Shown: positions 42,083 through 53,400, counted from the stretch's first letter. The stretch: DNA of 64,000 bases from Zobellia nedashkovskayae (GCF_015330125.1 NZ_JADDXR010000002.1:3546685-3610684); one strand, 5' to 3'. Translations and numbers: made by a program. Notes: generated by a model not told the origin, from the sequence alone.

Positions 42083-42724
42083 ATGGAATTAAACATTTTA
42101 AAAATTATCGTAATCGATAATGACTTAACCTCGCATGAATCTTATGAAACGTATTTTGACTCTTATCCAGAGTATTCCCTAAAAGGAATTTACGCTTCGG
42201 TGAAAGATGCTTTGGCCAATTATGATGATGTTGCGCCAGATATTATTTTTTCAGAAGTGTCTTTGCCAGAAATTAATGGTATAGAAGGCATTCGTCTTTT
42301 TAGAAAGAAAGACCCGAATGTAAAAATCATCATGCTCAGCGCCCAGAACAATTTTGACTTGGTCAAAAAAGCGTTCAAAAATACCGCGAATGGCTACCTA
42401 TCCAAACCGGTGACTGAACGCGCCCTTTACAATGCCCTTGATTCAATCAAGTCAGAAGGCGCAACGATGAGTAATGATATTATAAGTCAGATTATTTCAA
42501 AGTTTCAGCGAAAATCGAATGAGTTTTTCTCGGAAAGAGAGAATCAGGTAATAGATTATTTGAGCCAAGGTGCTACATATAAGACCATTGCCGAAAAATT
42601 ATTTGTGACTGCAAGTGCAATCAACTTTCATGTGCAGAATATCTATTTAAAACTAGATGTCAATTCCAAATCGGAAGCGCTGAGAAAGTTGCAAGAATTA
42701 GAGTATTCTAATGCACTCGTTTAA
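42083..42724 (+). CDS. LuxR/NarL-type response regulator with altered receiver
   Basis: 213 residues. The receiver domain (about 5-125) keeps the acidic IDND pair (12-14) and Lys108 in GYLSKPV. However, the phospho-acceptor position has Glu58 (FSEVSLPEINGIEG) instead of Asp. The LuxR HTH is at about 145-208: FSERENQVIDYLSQGATYKT, then NFHVQNIYLKLDVNSKSEAL. Glu can mimic a phosphorylated state, so the protein may be constitutively active or regulated otherwise. No sensor kinase is adjacent. The gene has a terminator after it and stands alone. Confidence 0.88.
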   Translation: MELNILKIIVIDNDLTSHESYETYFDSYPEYSLKGIYASVKDALANYDDVAPDIIFSEVSLPEINGIEGIRLFRKKDPNVKIIMLSAQNNFDLVKKAFKNTANGYLSKPVTERALYNALDSIKSEGATMSNDIISQIISKFQRKSNEFFSERENQVIDYLSQGATYKTIAEKLFVTASAINFHVQNIYLKLDVNSKSEALRKLQELEYSNALV

Positions 42725-42784
42725 ATTGGAAATTAGTTGCTTTTCCCCGGAGGTTCAATAGGAGGACCTCCAACCTTTCAAGAA

Positions 42785-42816
42785 AAAAGCTTTACGTTAT
42801 GTAAAGCTTTTTTTTG
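42785..42816 (+). terminator. Rho-independent terminator
   Basis: AAAAGCTTTAC and GTAAAGCTTTT pair around GTTAT, ending in a T-run. About 60 bases after the regulator's stop codon. Confidence 0.8.
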
Positions 42817-42862
42817 TTTTATATATTTTATTTGTGAGGGTAAAAGTGTTTGTAAAGTCTGG

Positions 42863-43858
42863 CTATTGATTTTTAACAAGTTTTCTTATCACTGCCCATT
42901 CTTTTAGCATAGCTCTAGCATCTTGGGCAGGGTAACCAAGAACCGTTTTTCCTGCTTCTACGTCATTCATTACACCTGATCCAGCTGCAACGGTAGCACC
43001 GGAATGTATAGTGGTATGGTCTTTAATTGAGGCGCTTCCGCCAATCATTACACCATCTCCTAAAGTAACCGAACCCGCAAGACCACTATGTCCGGCCATG
43101 ATACAGGAACGCCCCATAACACTATTATGGGCTACTTGTACTAGGTTGTCAATTTTGCAGCCATCACCAATAATTGTGGAGCTGAATTTTGCTCTATCAA
43201 CACATGAATTGGCGCCAATTTCAACATGATTACCAATAATTACATTACCTATTTGAGGTATTTTCACCAAGCCTCTGCCATCATCACTAGGTCTATATCC
43301 AAACCCGTCTGCTCCAATACTTACATTTATATGAAAAATACAATGACTACCAATAACACAACGTTCGCGTATAACCGTACCAGACCACACAACAGTTCCT
43401 TCGCCAATTATAGTTTCATCAAATACACAAACGTTCGGGTATAAAACAACGTCTTTTCCTAATTCAACATCTTTGCCCACATAGCAATTTGGGCCAATTT
43501 TACAGCCTTTACCAATGGTTGCTGATTCATGTATTACTGCTGTAGGGTGAATATCTGTATCAAAAACCGGTGTAGAGGGTTTAAAGAGAGATAAAATTTC
43601 GGCCATGGCCAAATCCACATTTTTTACCCTAATAAAAGCGCGATTATCGCCAGGTTCAATAATAGATTTAGGACACACAAGTGCGGCGCAGGCTTTTGAA
43701 TCTGACCAAACTTTTGAATATTTTGGGCTCCCAATAAAGCTTATTTGATTATTATTTGCCTTTTTTAATTCCTCAGCCCCTTCAATTATTTGATTGGTGT
43801 TACCAATTAATTCGCCTTTAAGAATGTTGTTAATTTCACTTACAGAGAAAGATATCAT
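42863..43858 (-). CDS. lpxD: UDP-3-O-acylglucosamine N-acyltransferase
   Basis: 331 residues. N-terminal uridine-binding domain (about 1-100: EGAEELKKANNNQISFIGSP). Left-handed beta-helix of hexapeptide repeats (about 100-310: GKGCKIGPNCYVGKDVELGK and on). The family active-site His lies in NLVQVAHNSVMGRSCIMAG. A C-terminal helix follows. Third step of lipid A synthesis, cytoplasmic, homotrimeric. It stands alone here rather than in the usual lpxC/fabZ cluster; flavobacteria often have a second lpxD copy, so this may be an additional one. Confidence 0.92.
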   Translation of the reverse strand: MISFSVSEINNILKGELIGNTNQIIEGAEELKKANNNQISFIGSPKYSKVWSDSKACAALVCPKSIIEPGDNRAFIRVKNVDLAMAEILSLFKPSTPVFDTDIHPTAVIHESATIGKGCKIGPNCYVGKDVELGKDVVLYPNVCVFDETIIGEGTVVWSGTVIRERCVIGSHCIFHINVSIGADGFGYRPSDDGRGLVKIPQIGNVIIGNHVEIGANSCVDRAKFSSTIIGDGCKIDNLVQVAHNSVMGRSCIMAGHSGLAGSVTLGDGVMIGGSASIKDHTTIHSGATVAAGSGVMNDVEAGKTVLGYPAQDARAMLKEWAVIRKLVKNQ

Positions 43859-44196
43859 TAATTTAGTTTTACTTAGTTGTTAATTAAACAGAAAAGTGAA
43901 ATCAATATTGTTTTTAAGTCAAGTATGTTTAATAGTCTCTTGTTTATTCATTATTAGAGACTTATAATTTTGTTACGTATTTGGTTCTGAAAATATATAG
44001 GTTATATACAGATGTCAGGGGTGTGAGAGAATTTCTCTAGGTACGGAAAGCATGGTCATGTCCAGTGTGCGCATTTCCGGTTAATATAGTAAAAATCTTG
44101 ATAGCTTTTTAAGCTAAACAGATAATGCAAGTGGTGGAACCTCTAGAAAGCAGTAAAAGCCCTGAAAAAAAAAGATGTTCATAAACGTATTTACCT
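43859..44196. other. Intergenic region between lpxD and rlmF
   Basis: 338 bases, AT-rich. No gene, hairpin or repeat that I can support. Confidence 0.4.
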
Positions 44197-45153
44197 CTAC
44201 CATCTAGTTTCAACCCATTCTATTTGTTCTTCTTTTGAGAAAAAAGACCAAGCTACAATACGGCTAGATTTGTTGCTTGTGCCCATAGGTATGGTTTTGA
44301 TTTGAGTGGCCTCTACTTTTTCCAACAATTTATAAATCCTTTTAAGATTGGATTCTTTTGAAACTAAAGTTGAAAAGATATAACAGTTCTTACCAAACTT
44401 TCTACTCTCCCAAATCATATTTTCAATAAACTTAGATTCTCCTCCATTGTAAATAAGCTCATTGGTTATTCCTGAAAAATTCAGTTCAGGTGTTTTTACT
44501 TTTTTACCGGATAGATTCTTTATTTTTCTTCGGGTTCCTTTCTGTGCTTCTTCAATGGAAGAATGAAAAGGAGGATTGCTAATCACAATATCAATCTTCT
44601 GTTCGGGAGATAATACACCTCTAAAAATATCTCTTGAACTTTTTTGTAATCTACATTCAACTTTACCTTTAAGCAATGGATTAGAGTTGACAATCTGCTG
44701 TGCAGATTCAATTGATTGTGGGTCAATATCAGAACCGAAAAATTGCCAGCCGTATTCCGTAACACCAATTATGGGATAAATACAACTAGCACCTATACCA
44801 ACATCAAAACAGGACACTTTATCACCTGTAGGTATGTTGCCAGAATTAGTACTACCTAACAAATCGGCTATATGATGAATGTAATCTGCTCGTCCCGGTA
44901 TGGGCGGGCATAGGTTTTCTTCTGGAAAATCCCAGTTCTTTATGTGGTAATAATGATTTAACAATGCTTTATTTAAAAGCCTAACCGCTTTAGGATTAGA
45001 GAAATCAATAGATTCTGCTCCAAATTTGTTAGGTTTTATAAACTCTTTCAATTCAGGATTGGAAGTCTTTAGGGCCTCTAAATCATATCTCTCCCGGTTT
45101 TTGTTTCGGGAATGAAGTCTTGCTTTTTCTGAGGGTTGTTTTTCTGAAGACAT
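44197..45153 (-). CDS. rlmF: 23S rRNA (adenine-1618-N6)-methyltransferase
   Basis: 318 residues. Typical RlmF/YbiN blocks: KARLHSRNKNRERYDLEAL near the start, HYYHIKNWDFPEENLCPPIP, GRADYIHHIADLL, then the SAM site CFDVGIGASCIYPIIG and catalytic ISNPPFHSS (the NPPF motif for adenine N6 methylation), and NGGESKFIENMI. Methylates A1618 of 23S rRNA. Full length for the family. Confidence 0.94.
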   Translation of the reverse strand: MSSEKQPSEKARLHSRNKNRERYDLEALKTSNPELKEFIKPNKFGAESIDFSNPKAVRLLNKALLNHYYHIKNWDFPEENLCPPIPGRADYIHHIADLLGSTNSGNIPTGDKVSCFDVGIGASCIYPIIGVTEYGWQFFGSDIDPQSIESAQQIVNSNPLLKGKVECRLQKSSRDIFRGVLSPEQKIDIVISNPPFHSSIEEAQKGTRRKIKNLSGKKVKTPELNFSGITNELIYNGGESKFIENMIWESRKFGKNCYIFSTLVSKESNLKRIYKLLEKVEATQIKTIPMGTSNKSSRIVAWSFFSKEEQIEWVETRW

Positions 45154-45659
45154 GATTTACTTTATTATTATGTAGATTTTAAAAATGTAATATCTTATTT
45201 GCAAATAACGGGTTTATTAATAACACACCTATCTTATAACCAATATAGAACGCTAGTCGGGCCTGATTTTTTATACATACATTCTCATTTTAAGTAAAAA
45301 GTAACTGGTGTTCTACCTTTGGCTAGAGAAACATCAAGCCCTATAAAGGCGAAATTACCACCAGTAATACCGCCAGTTCCAATGAAAATGGCATGTTTAA
45401 AATCTATTTTTTTTGTATGTATTTGCTTTTTTTCAAATTGTAGTTTCCCATTGTTAGCCTTACTATTGCTAAAGGTTCTACAATACCTTTTTTCTGCAAC
45501 CTTTATTGAAATAGGTGTTGTAAGGTCTTTTTTTAATAGAACCTTTTTTATGAGTTTAGTTTTTTTTCCTAAAGAGCCTATTTTAATTCAAAAGCTTTTA
45601 TAGCTTCGGAAAAATGTGAGGTTAGAAAATTGCAGCGCTAAAAGAAGATATTTATAAAA
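45154..45659. other. Intergenic region, possible gene remnant
   Basis: 506 bases between divergent rlmF and the DUF2254 gene. On the minus strand the frame from about 45590 to 45296 is open for some 98 codons with no start codon (it ends FIGLDVSLAKGRTPVTFYLK), and may be a relic. I could not assign it to a family. Confidence 0.3.
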
Positions 45660-46958
45660 ATGAAAAAAGTTCTAAAATTTTTACAGAAAACATATCGCGA
45701 GGTGTTGCGCAGTATTGCATTTTATCCTGTACTGATTTCCATACTATGCATCGTTCTGGCTATAGTTACTTTGTCCTTGGAAAATACAGAAATTGTAAGG
45801 TCTATAAAAGAAAAAATTCCATATCTGTTTATTCAGGATTATGATACAGCCCGTTCTATCCTTTCGGTTTTTATAGGAGGAATCATTTCGCTTACCGTAT
45901 TTAGTTTCTCTATGGTTATGGTGGTGCTGAGCCAAGCTTCTTCTAATTTTTCACCAAGGCTTCTCCCCGGACTGGTTTCAAATAGTAAACACCAGATTAT
46001 ATTAGGTATCTATGTAGGCACGTTGCTGTACTGTATTATCATTTTAACTTCACTTGGCGCACGTGGTATAGAAGCAGATACCATGGGATTATCCAACATG
46101 TTTGCCGCAATACTTTGTGTTGTCTGTATAGGACTGTTTGTATACTTTATCCATACCATCTCAGGGTCCATTCAGATACAGAATATTATAGATAGAATAT
46201 TTGATAAGTGCAATGGGTATGCAGAAAAGGAATTGACACGTTCTGATGATTCCATAATAGCTTTAAAATATATAGATACCGCAGGCTGGATTGTTTTAAA
46301 CAGTAATAAAACCGGATACTTTAGGGGCTTTGATAAAAGATTGCTGAGTACATCTATTGAAGAACAAGAGAATCAGATAGAGGTTATTCCGTATTTAAAC
46401 AAGCATTTGTGGGAAGGGATGCCAATCCTTAGAATTAGAGAGGCAATGTCTGATGAAGACTTAAAAAAACTATTGTTCTGTATTGATATTTCATCTGATA
46501 GGCATGAGGACGATAAAGGGGTTGGTGGTATGATAAAGTTGATGGAAATAGCAGTTAAAGCTATGTCTCCAGGAATTAATGACCCTGGCACTGCAATTGA
46601 TGCCATTGCTAAATTGGGACGTTTGTTGCGCAAGTTCCTTCAATTTCCGGCTATTACCTCTCAGCCGCTGGTAAATAATAAATGTATTCTAATTAAGAAT
46701 AACATTCCCGGAAGCGAGCTAATGCGCATCATAGTGCAACCCATTAGATTATATGCCAAACAGGACAGCTCTGTAATGCACGAGTTAATAGGTGCATTAC
46801 AGTTTATATCAAACGGCCCTAATATTTCAGATGAAAATAGAACTCTCGTATTAGAGGAATTAGAAAACGTAAGAGAAGACATCAAAAAGCATATAGGCAA
46901 TGAGGTAGACAAAAAACATCTTTTAGAAGCCTTTAAAAAGGGTATAGAAGAGGTTTAG
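45660..46958 (+). CDS. DUF2254 membrane protein
   Basis: 432 residues. Four hydrophobic segments in the first 175 residues (about 20-41, 66-90, 115-135, 147-168). Family motif: YDTARSILSVFIGGIISLTV followed by FSFSMVMVVLSQASSNFSPR. The C-terminal 250 residues are cytoplasmic, containing DRHEDDKGVGGMIKLMEIAV and KAMSPGINDPGTAIDAI. Function unknown. Short leader; transcribed away from rlmF. Confidence 0.9.
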   Translation: MKKVLKFLQKTYREVLRSIAFYPVLISILCIVLAIVTLSLENTEIVRSIKEKIPYLFIQDYDTARSILSVFIGGIISLTVFSFSMVMVVLSQASSNFSPRLLPGLVSNSKHQIILGIYVGTLLYCIIILTSLGARGIEADTMGLSNMFAAILCVVCIGLFVYFIHTISGSIQIQNIIDRIFDKCNGYAEKELTRSDDSIIALKYIDTAGWIVLNSNKTGYFRGFDKRLLSTSIEEQENQIEVIPYLNKHLWEGMPILRIREAMSDEDLKKLLFCIDISSDRHEDDKGVGGMIKLMEIAVKAMSPGINDPGTAIDAIAKLGRLLRKFLQFPAITSQPLVNNKCILIKNNIPGSELMRIIVQPIRLYAKQDSSVMHELIGALQFISNGPNISDENRTLVLEELENVREDIKKHIGNEVDKKHLLEAFKKGIEEV

Positions 46959-47286
46959 AGAGGTTTTAGTAAAAACATTTTGAACGTTACTTTGTGAAGA
47001 TTTCTAATGATTTCTAAAGCAATCTAGTCATGTAAATAATGGTCTTCATAAGAGCTCTTCTCAAAATTAAGCAGTCAGAAAATTTTCTAAAACTTCAAGG
47101 ATATAGAATCATATTCAAGTTAAGCAAACTAGGTTTTATAATTATCCTATTTTTGCACTAGGTTAACCAACAATTTAGAATGGTAAACTTGAATGGAAAT
47201 CAGAACGGAGTGATTGCTCTTTCTAATTTTGATTTCCAAAAAAATAGCTAATCATCATTTTTCACTGAGGTGGGAACATAAATAAA
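46959..47286. other. Intergenic region upstream of the nitroreductase
   Basis: 328 bases; no gene or repeat seen. It holds the promoter region of the nitroreductase gene; I cannot define boxes with confidence. Confidence 0.4.
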
Positions 47287-47925
47287 GTGAGTTTGGATTC
47301 TATTAAAAATTTGGAATGGCGTTATGCCGTAAAGAAGTTCAATTCGGAAAAAATACTTCCGGAAGATAAGATTGACTGTCTAAAACAAGCTTTCAACCTT
47401 ACCGCAACTTCTTATGGTTTGCAACCTATTACCATGGCCGTAATTCACAACAAAGAATTACAGAACAAATTGGTGGAACATTCTTATGGTCAACAGCAAG
47501 TAGCACAGGCTTCGCATGTGTTGGTCATTTGTATTCAAAATGACATTAATGAAGAGTATATCAACCGTTATTTTGAACAAATTAAAAAAGTAAGAGGTAC
47601 GAGTCAAGATATTTTGGACCCGTTTAAAAATGCTTTACTGGCCGATTTTTCTAAAAAAGAGATTCATGAAATTGAGCAGTGGTCTAAAAATCAAGCGTAT
47701 TTGGCGCTTGGAAATTTGTTGACTGTCTGTGCGCTTGAAAAAATCGATTCTTGCCCGATGGAAGGTTTTGTTCCTTCGGCCTATGACGATATACTAAATT
47801 TAAAGAAACGGGGATTAACCTCCGTCTTGGTACTTCCGGTAGGTTACCGAGCGGATGACGATATGTTCTCGGAATTTAAAAAAGTGCGAAAAAATATTGA
47901 GGAAAGTATTATTGAAATTAATTAA
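47287..47925 (+). CDS. NAD(P)H-dependent nitroreductase family oxidoreductase
   Basis: 212 residues from a GTG start (SLDSIKNLEWRYAVKKFNSE), a typical N-terminus of the NfsB/DrgA-like group. FMN-binding blocks: Arg and Lys of RYAVKKFN, TATSYGLQPITMAVIHN, and NQAYLALGNLLTVCALEKID, with CPMEGF and LPVGYRADDD toward the end. Reduces nitroaromatics or quinones with FMN. Followed by the aminotransferase gene after 35 bases. Confidence 0.9.
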   Translation: MSLDSIKNLEWRYAVKKFNSEKILPEDKIDCLKQAFNLTATSYGLQPITMAVIHNKELQNKLVEHSYGQQQVAQASHVLVICIQNDINEEYINRYFEQIKKVRGTSQDILDPFKNALLADFSKKEIHEIEQWSKNQAYLALGNLLTVCALEKIDSCPMEGFVPSAYDDILNLKKRGLTSVLVLPVGYRADDDMFSEFKKVRKNIEESIIEIN

Positions 47926-47960
47926 TGACTTCCATTTAACACCAAACGACTTAAAAAGAT

Positions 47961-49151
47961 ATGCCAGGATTTGAATTATTCGGAGACAAGGAACGCCAAC
48001 AAGTTAACGAGGTACTGGATACAGGAGTATTGATGCGCTACGGTTTTGACGGGATGCGTAAAGGACAGTGGAAGGCTCTTGAATTAGAAAAAATACTTGC
48101 AGAGAAGATGCAAGTGAAACATACCCAACTGGTAAGCAGCGGTACAGCTGCTTTAACCGTAGCTCTCGCAAGTGCTGGTATTGGTGCCGGCGATGAAGTT
48201 ATTATGCCCACATTTACCTTTGTGGCTAGTTTTGAATCCATACTTGCAATAGGTGCTGTTCCTATTTTGGTTGATGTTGATGATACCTTGGCATTGAGTC
48301 CAAAAGCTGTTGAGAATGCAATAACAGAACGAACAAAAGTAGTGATGCCAGTGCATATGTGCGGCTCAATGGCAGATTTAAAAGCCTTGAAAGCCATCTG
48401 TGATAAACATGATTTATTGTTGTTGGAAGATGCATGTCAATCCATAGGAGGAACTTTTGAAAACAAACCATTAGGAAGTTATGGAGACTTGGGCTGTTTC
48501 TCTTTTGATTATGTAAAAACCATTACCTGTGGAGAAGGTGGAGCTATTATTACTAATAATGATACCTATAAAGCCAATGCCGATCATTATTCTGATCATG
48601 GTCATGATCATGTTGGTAAGGATAGGGGAGCTGAGACACATCCGTTTTTAGGATATAACTTTAGAATTTCTGAGTTGCATGCCGCTGTAGGTTTAGCTCA
48701 AGTTGAAAGACTGGATGAGTTTTTAGCAATTCAGAAAAAAAACTACACCGTTTTAAGGGAAGCGCTCAAAGACTTGCCTAACGTAGAATTTAGACGAGTG
48801 CCAGAAGGAGGCGAAGAGAGCTATGCCTTTTTAACTTTCTTTCTACCAAATGCAGAGATAGCTAAAAAAGCACATAGTGAATTGGGCAAAGCGGGTGTTG
48901 ATGCCTGTTTTTATTGGTATGATAACAATTGGCATTATTACCGGGAATGGCAACACCTAATTGAAAAACAATCTTTAGGGAAGTTGTCAAAAGAAATTCA
49001 TGAGCAATTACCTGATTATTCAAAATCTGATTTCTCAGCATCGGATCAATGGATAGGTCGTACAGTATCTTGCCTTATTAAGTTGGGATGGTCGGAAAAT
49101 GAAGTAAAGGAGCGTGCACAGAAAATGGCGGGTGTAATTTCTAAACTATAG
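47961..49151 (+). CDS. DegT/DnrJ/EryC1/StrS-type sugar aminotransferase
   Basis: 396 residues. PLP-dependent fold type I: SSGTAALTVAL (phosphate loop), Asp157 in LEDACQSIGG, catalytic Lys186 in DYVKTITCGEGGA, and LGYNFRISELHAAVGLAQ in the C-terminal half. Such enzymes aminate keto-sugars for surface polysaccharides. No other sugar-nucleotide gene lies close by, so the substrate is open. DYVKT replaces the more frequent SFHxTK spacing but the lysine aligns. Confidence 0.9.
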   Translation: MPGFELFGDKERQQVNEVLDTGVLMRYGFDGMRKGQWKALELEKILAEKMQVKHTQLVSSGTAALTVALASAGIGAGDEVIMPTFTFVASFESILAIGAVPILVDVDDTLALSPKAVENAITERTKVVMPVHMCGSMADLKALKAICDKHDLLLLEDACQSIGGTFENKPLGSYGDLGCFSFDYVKTITCGEGGAIITNNDTYKANADHYSDHGHDHVGKDRGAETHPFLGYNFRISELHAAVGLAQVERLDEFLAIQKKNYTVLREALKDLPNVEFRRVPEGGEESYAFLTFFLPNAEIAKKAHSELGKAGVDACFYWYDNNWHYYREWQHLIEKQSLGKLSKEIHEQLPDYSKSDFSASDQWIGRTVSCLIKLGWSENEVKERAQKMAGVISKL

Positions 49152-49273
49152 CTCTTTTTATTGGGAATATCTTAGCATTTTTTTTCCTTGGATAAAATCC
49201 ATTTTAAGAAGTTATGGCTATATTTAGTTCCTATTAAATTTATACCGAACCAAAATAAAATGTCATCATCATT

Positions 49274-50059
49274 ATGAACTCAAAAAATTATTTTTTCTTC
49301 TTGGCCGCAGCAGTATTCTCATTGCAAATAACGGCTCAAAAACACTCTAGTACACCTCCAGAAGTATCACCAATGCCAATGGAACCGCAGATGACAGAAA
49401 TCTGGGAACCAGAAGTTACCGTTGTAACTCCGGCAAAGACTTTGGGAGATGCACCTTCTGATGCTATTATTTTATTTGATGGAAGTAGCCTTGAGCAATG
49501 GAGCAGTCAAAAAGACAATACAAAACCTGCGCCATGGAAAATTGTAGATAATGATCATTTTGAAGTAGTACCTGGTTCAGGTGGTATAAGTACTAAAATG
49601 AAATTTGGTGATTGCCAGTTACACATTGAATTTAGCGCACCGGATAAAGTAGAAGGAGAGAGCCAAGGACGTGGGAACAGTGGTTTGTTTTTACAAAACA
49701 GATACGAGTTACAAATTTTAGATTCGTATAATAATAGAACTTACCGTAATGGACAAGCGGGTAGCATCTATAAAGACCATGCACCTTTGGTTAATGCTAT
49801 GCGAGGCCCGTTGGAGTGGAATACCTATGATGTAATCTACAGAGCACCAAGGTTTAAAAAAGATGGTAGTCTAGATGCTAAGGCAGAAATTACAGTACTT
49901 CACAACGGTGTTTTGGTACAGAACCATACGGTAATAAATGGTAATACTTATTATATAGGTTTACATAACTACCCATCTGCCCATGGCGATGACGTTATTT
50001 CATTACAAGATCACGGTAACAAAACTCAGTTTAGAAATATCTGGTTAAGAAAATTGTAG
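49274..50059 (+). CDS. DUF1080 (3-keto-disaccharide hydrolase-like) secreted protein
   Basis: 261 residues with a signal peptide (about 1-21, AVFSLQITAQ). Concanavalin-like DUF1080 domain at about 60-260: AIILFDGSSLEQWSSQ, then NSGLFLQNRYELQILDSYNN, AGSIYKDHAPLVNAMRGP and WNTYDVIYRAPRF, all typical of the family. Periplasmic or secreted; some family members cleave 3-keto-glycosides. Confidence 0.88.
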   Translation: MNSKNYFFFLAAAVFSLQITAQKHSSTPPEVSPMPMEPQMTEIWEPEVTVVTPAKTLGDAPSDAIILFDGSSLEQWSSQKDNTKPAPWKIVDNDHFEVVPGSGGISTKMKFGDCQLHIEFSAPDKVEGESQGRGNSGLFLQNRYELQILDSYNNRTYRNGQAGSIYKDHAPLVNAMRGPLEWNTYDVIYRAPRFKKDGSLDAKAEITVLHNGVLVQNHTVINGNTYYIGLHNYPSAHGDDVISLQDHGNKTQFRNIWLRKL

Positions 50060-50125
50060 AAAGTAGATTTATAAGGGTTGCTTGATTAATGATTCAGCAG
50101 TACTTTTAACGCTATTTTAAACAGT

Positions 50126-50168
50126 AAAAACCTCTAAGATTCATATGAATCTTAGAGGTTTTTTTTAT
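50126..50168 (+). terminator. Rho-independent terminator
   Basis: AAAACCTCTAAGATTCAT and its full complement form an 18-bp perfect stem ending in a T-run. It closes the DUF1080 gene. The remaining 280 bases up to the SusC gene contain no gene. Confidence 0.85.
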
Positions 50169-50451
50169 TGCCTTATTTATTTTCTATTAGTGAAGATAAT
50201 GGTTGAGTTATCATAATCGTCAAATTTTGAAAAATAGATATTGGTAGTTTTTGGTCTATAAAAAATCATTAAAATCAATTTTAAAGCTTGATTATTATCA
50301 TATCCAAAATTTATTAATACAATTTAACATACTCGGCAACCCCTTAAAAATAGGGTATTGTAGAATTCATCCATGTTTTTGAAGAATATGTCCATAACTT
50401 CAGGAAGGAAGATCCTTAGGTTTGGTCTAATGTTCAACTAACTTAATAAAA

Positions 50452-53400
50452 ATGAAAAAACTCAAACTTTTAATGGCATTCCTCCTTTTAGGGGTGACGA
50501 CAGTTTCGTGGGCGCAAACGCAGATTTCAGGTGTTGTGGTCGATGAAGCAAATATACCTTTGCCAGGTGCCAGTGTTTTAGTAAAGGGCACGAACAACGG
50601 TGTCGTATCAGATTTTGATGGGAATTTCACCATTTCGATTGCTGATAGCGATAAACTTTTGGTGGTTTCCTATATAGGATATGAAACAAAAGAAATTCCG
50701 TTAGGGAGTTCTTCGGATTATACCATTCAACTTATTGAGTCCTCAACTGGCTTAGATGAAGTTGTTGTAATTGGGTATGGTTCTGTAAAGAAAAGTGATT
50801 TAACAGGAGCTGTTGCATCATTAAACACAGAGACATTAACAGAACAAAAGAAAACAGATATTGGCCAAGCTATTCAAGGTAGGGTTGCCGGTGTTGATGT
50901 TCGTACGCTAAGTTCTAAGCCGGGAGCACCGCTTTCTATAAAAATTAGAGGTAACACGGTAGTTACTAACAATAATGCTGGTCGTGATGGTGTAAGTGAT
51001 GATCTTGCTGATGACCTTTCTAAACCTTTATATGTGGTAGATGGTATTTTCTTTGAAGATATTAATGTTTTGAATCCTGCCGATATAGAACAGATGGATA
51101 TTTTGAAGGATGCCTCTGCAACCGCAATATATGGATCGCGTGGAGCTAATGGTGTTGTAATTATTACAACAAAAAATGGTATTGAAGGAAAGACTGTTTT
51201 TACCTACGATTCATCATTCGGTTTACGTACTGCTACCAACGTGCCAGATTTATTTGATGGTCCTGAATATGTACAATTTGTAGATGACGTACTAAGAGCT
51301 AGGGCATGGGGAGGTACCGGTTCCGCAGCAGATTATAATAATGTTGCTATAGACCGCTCAACAGAGTTTCAAAGTTCAAACGAAGAAGCAAGCAATGTTG
51401 CCAATGGGAGGTATACGGATTGGATGGGTCTTTATCAAAAAGCAGGCATTCAAACCAGTCATACTTTGGGTATGTCCGGTGGTACAAACGGCTTAGTATA
51501 TAACGCATCATTAGGGTATTTGAATGATGAAGGTGTAATGGGAATAGAAGGTTATGAGAGGTATAACATAAGTGCTTCTGTTTCTAAGAAAGTTTCAGAT
51601 CAGGTAACGGTAGGAGTTAAAGCTTATTTAGCACTATCTGAACGTGAGGAGGGAAGTAGGGAGTTGTTTAGAAGTACGCTCCGTTTAGCACCAACGGTAA
51701 ACCCGTTTGATGCAGAGGGAGAACCAATCCTGTTTCCGGATGATCAAGACCTTCGTTTTGTCCATCCTATTTATGATGCTCAAGGTGCTTGGCAATTAAA
51801 TACTAAGTCGTTAAATGTAATTGCGAATGTATTTTTAAATTATAAACCTACAAAATGGTTGAATTTCAAAACACAATTCGCTCCTAACATAACTACACAA
51901 CGTTTTGGGGAATACCGTGGTCTTTTGACTAAATCATCACGTAACGACCCTAGTAGAATACAATCGCATTATCAATCAGATTTTAATACTGCGTATACGT
52001 GGGATAACATTTTGGATTTTGATTTTGATATTGCTCCGGATCATAATTTAAAAACAACCATAATTTCTTCTATATATTATAATAATAAAGAAGGTAGTAA
52101 TATACAGGTTAGAGATTTTGATACGGATGCTTACCTTTTCTATAACACTGAGGGAGGTAATGACATTAGAGATTTTGATAGTTTTTACCAAAAGGAAACT
52201 TTGGCTTCTTTTGCAGGTCGTTTAAACTATTCTATTAAAGATAGATACCTATTTACATTCACAGGAAGGTATGATGGTTCGTCAAAATTATCTGCTGGAA
52301 ACAAATGGAACTTCTTTCCTTCTGCAGCATTTGCATGGAGAGCAAGTCAGGAATCATTTCTTCAAAATGCAGATTGGTTGAATAACTTAAAATTCCGTGT
52401 TAGTTATGGTGAAGCAGGTAATGATAGTACGGTTGGAGCTTATAGCTCATTAGCTTTCTTGTCACCATCAAACTACCTTTTTGGTGAGAATCCTGGCGTT
52501 GGTAAAACAATTGCTGGCTTACCCAATGAGGATTTAACTTGGGAAGTCTCAAAAGAATATAACTTAGGAATGGATCTTTCCATACTAAACAATAGAGTTG
52601 GTCTTAGCTTTGAATATTATAATAAAAAGACAGAAGGAAGTATTCTTGCTAGAACCTTATCTAATGTAACAGGTTATGAAGATGCCCTTGGTAATTTTGG
52701 TTCTGTACGAAATAGTGGTATAGAAGTAACTTTAAATACGGTTAACGTTAAAACTGATAATTTTTCTTGGAGAACTAATTTTAACTACACCAAAAACACG
52801 AATGAAATAGAAGAGATTGATGGTGATTTGGATGAAATTCCTTTTGGGAATCATGGAGTCTTAAAAATTGGAGCCCCAGTTGATGCTATCTGGAATACAG
52901 CAGTTGCTGGTATTTGGCAAATAGATGAAGCCGCAGAAGCAGCTACTTATGGTGACTTGCCTGGGCAGTATAAATTTGTAGATCAGAATAATGATGGTAC
53001 AATTGATCAAGACGATAAAGTACTGTTGGGTCAAAATTCTCCTGATTGGATAGGAGGTATGACTAATACCTTCAACTATAAGAATTTAGAGTTGAATGTT
53101 CAGGTATATACGAGACAAGGGTCTTACGGACATTCTGAGTTTTTTCAAAATTTCTCTACATCTGGAGATGGGGCTGTATTTAATAGTTTAGATCTAGACT
53201 ATTGGACACCTAATAATCCTAATGGTGCTTACCCTATTCCAGACTACGGTGGTACAGGTTGGACCTATGAAGACCTGTCATTCGTAAGAGTTGGTAATAT
53301 AGGTTTGGGGTATCAATTTCCGCAAGAGCTGGCAGATAAGTTAAAAATGTCAAGACTAAAAATGTCATTGGATATTCAGAATCCATTCACTTTTACAGAT

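Noticed and set aside
45319..45603. 94-residue plus-strand frame between rlmF and the DUF2254 gene
   Set aside because: Low-complexity composition, no motif. The opposite strand reads at least as protein-like, and neither has a convincing start.
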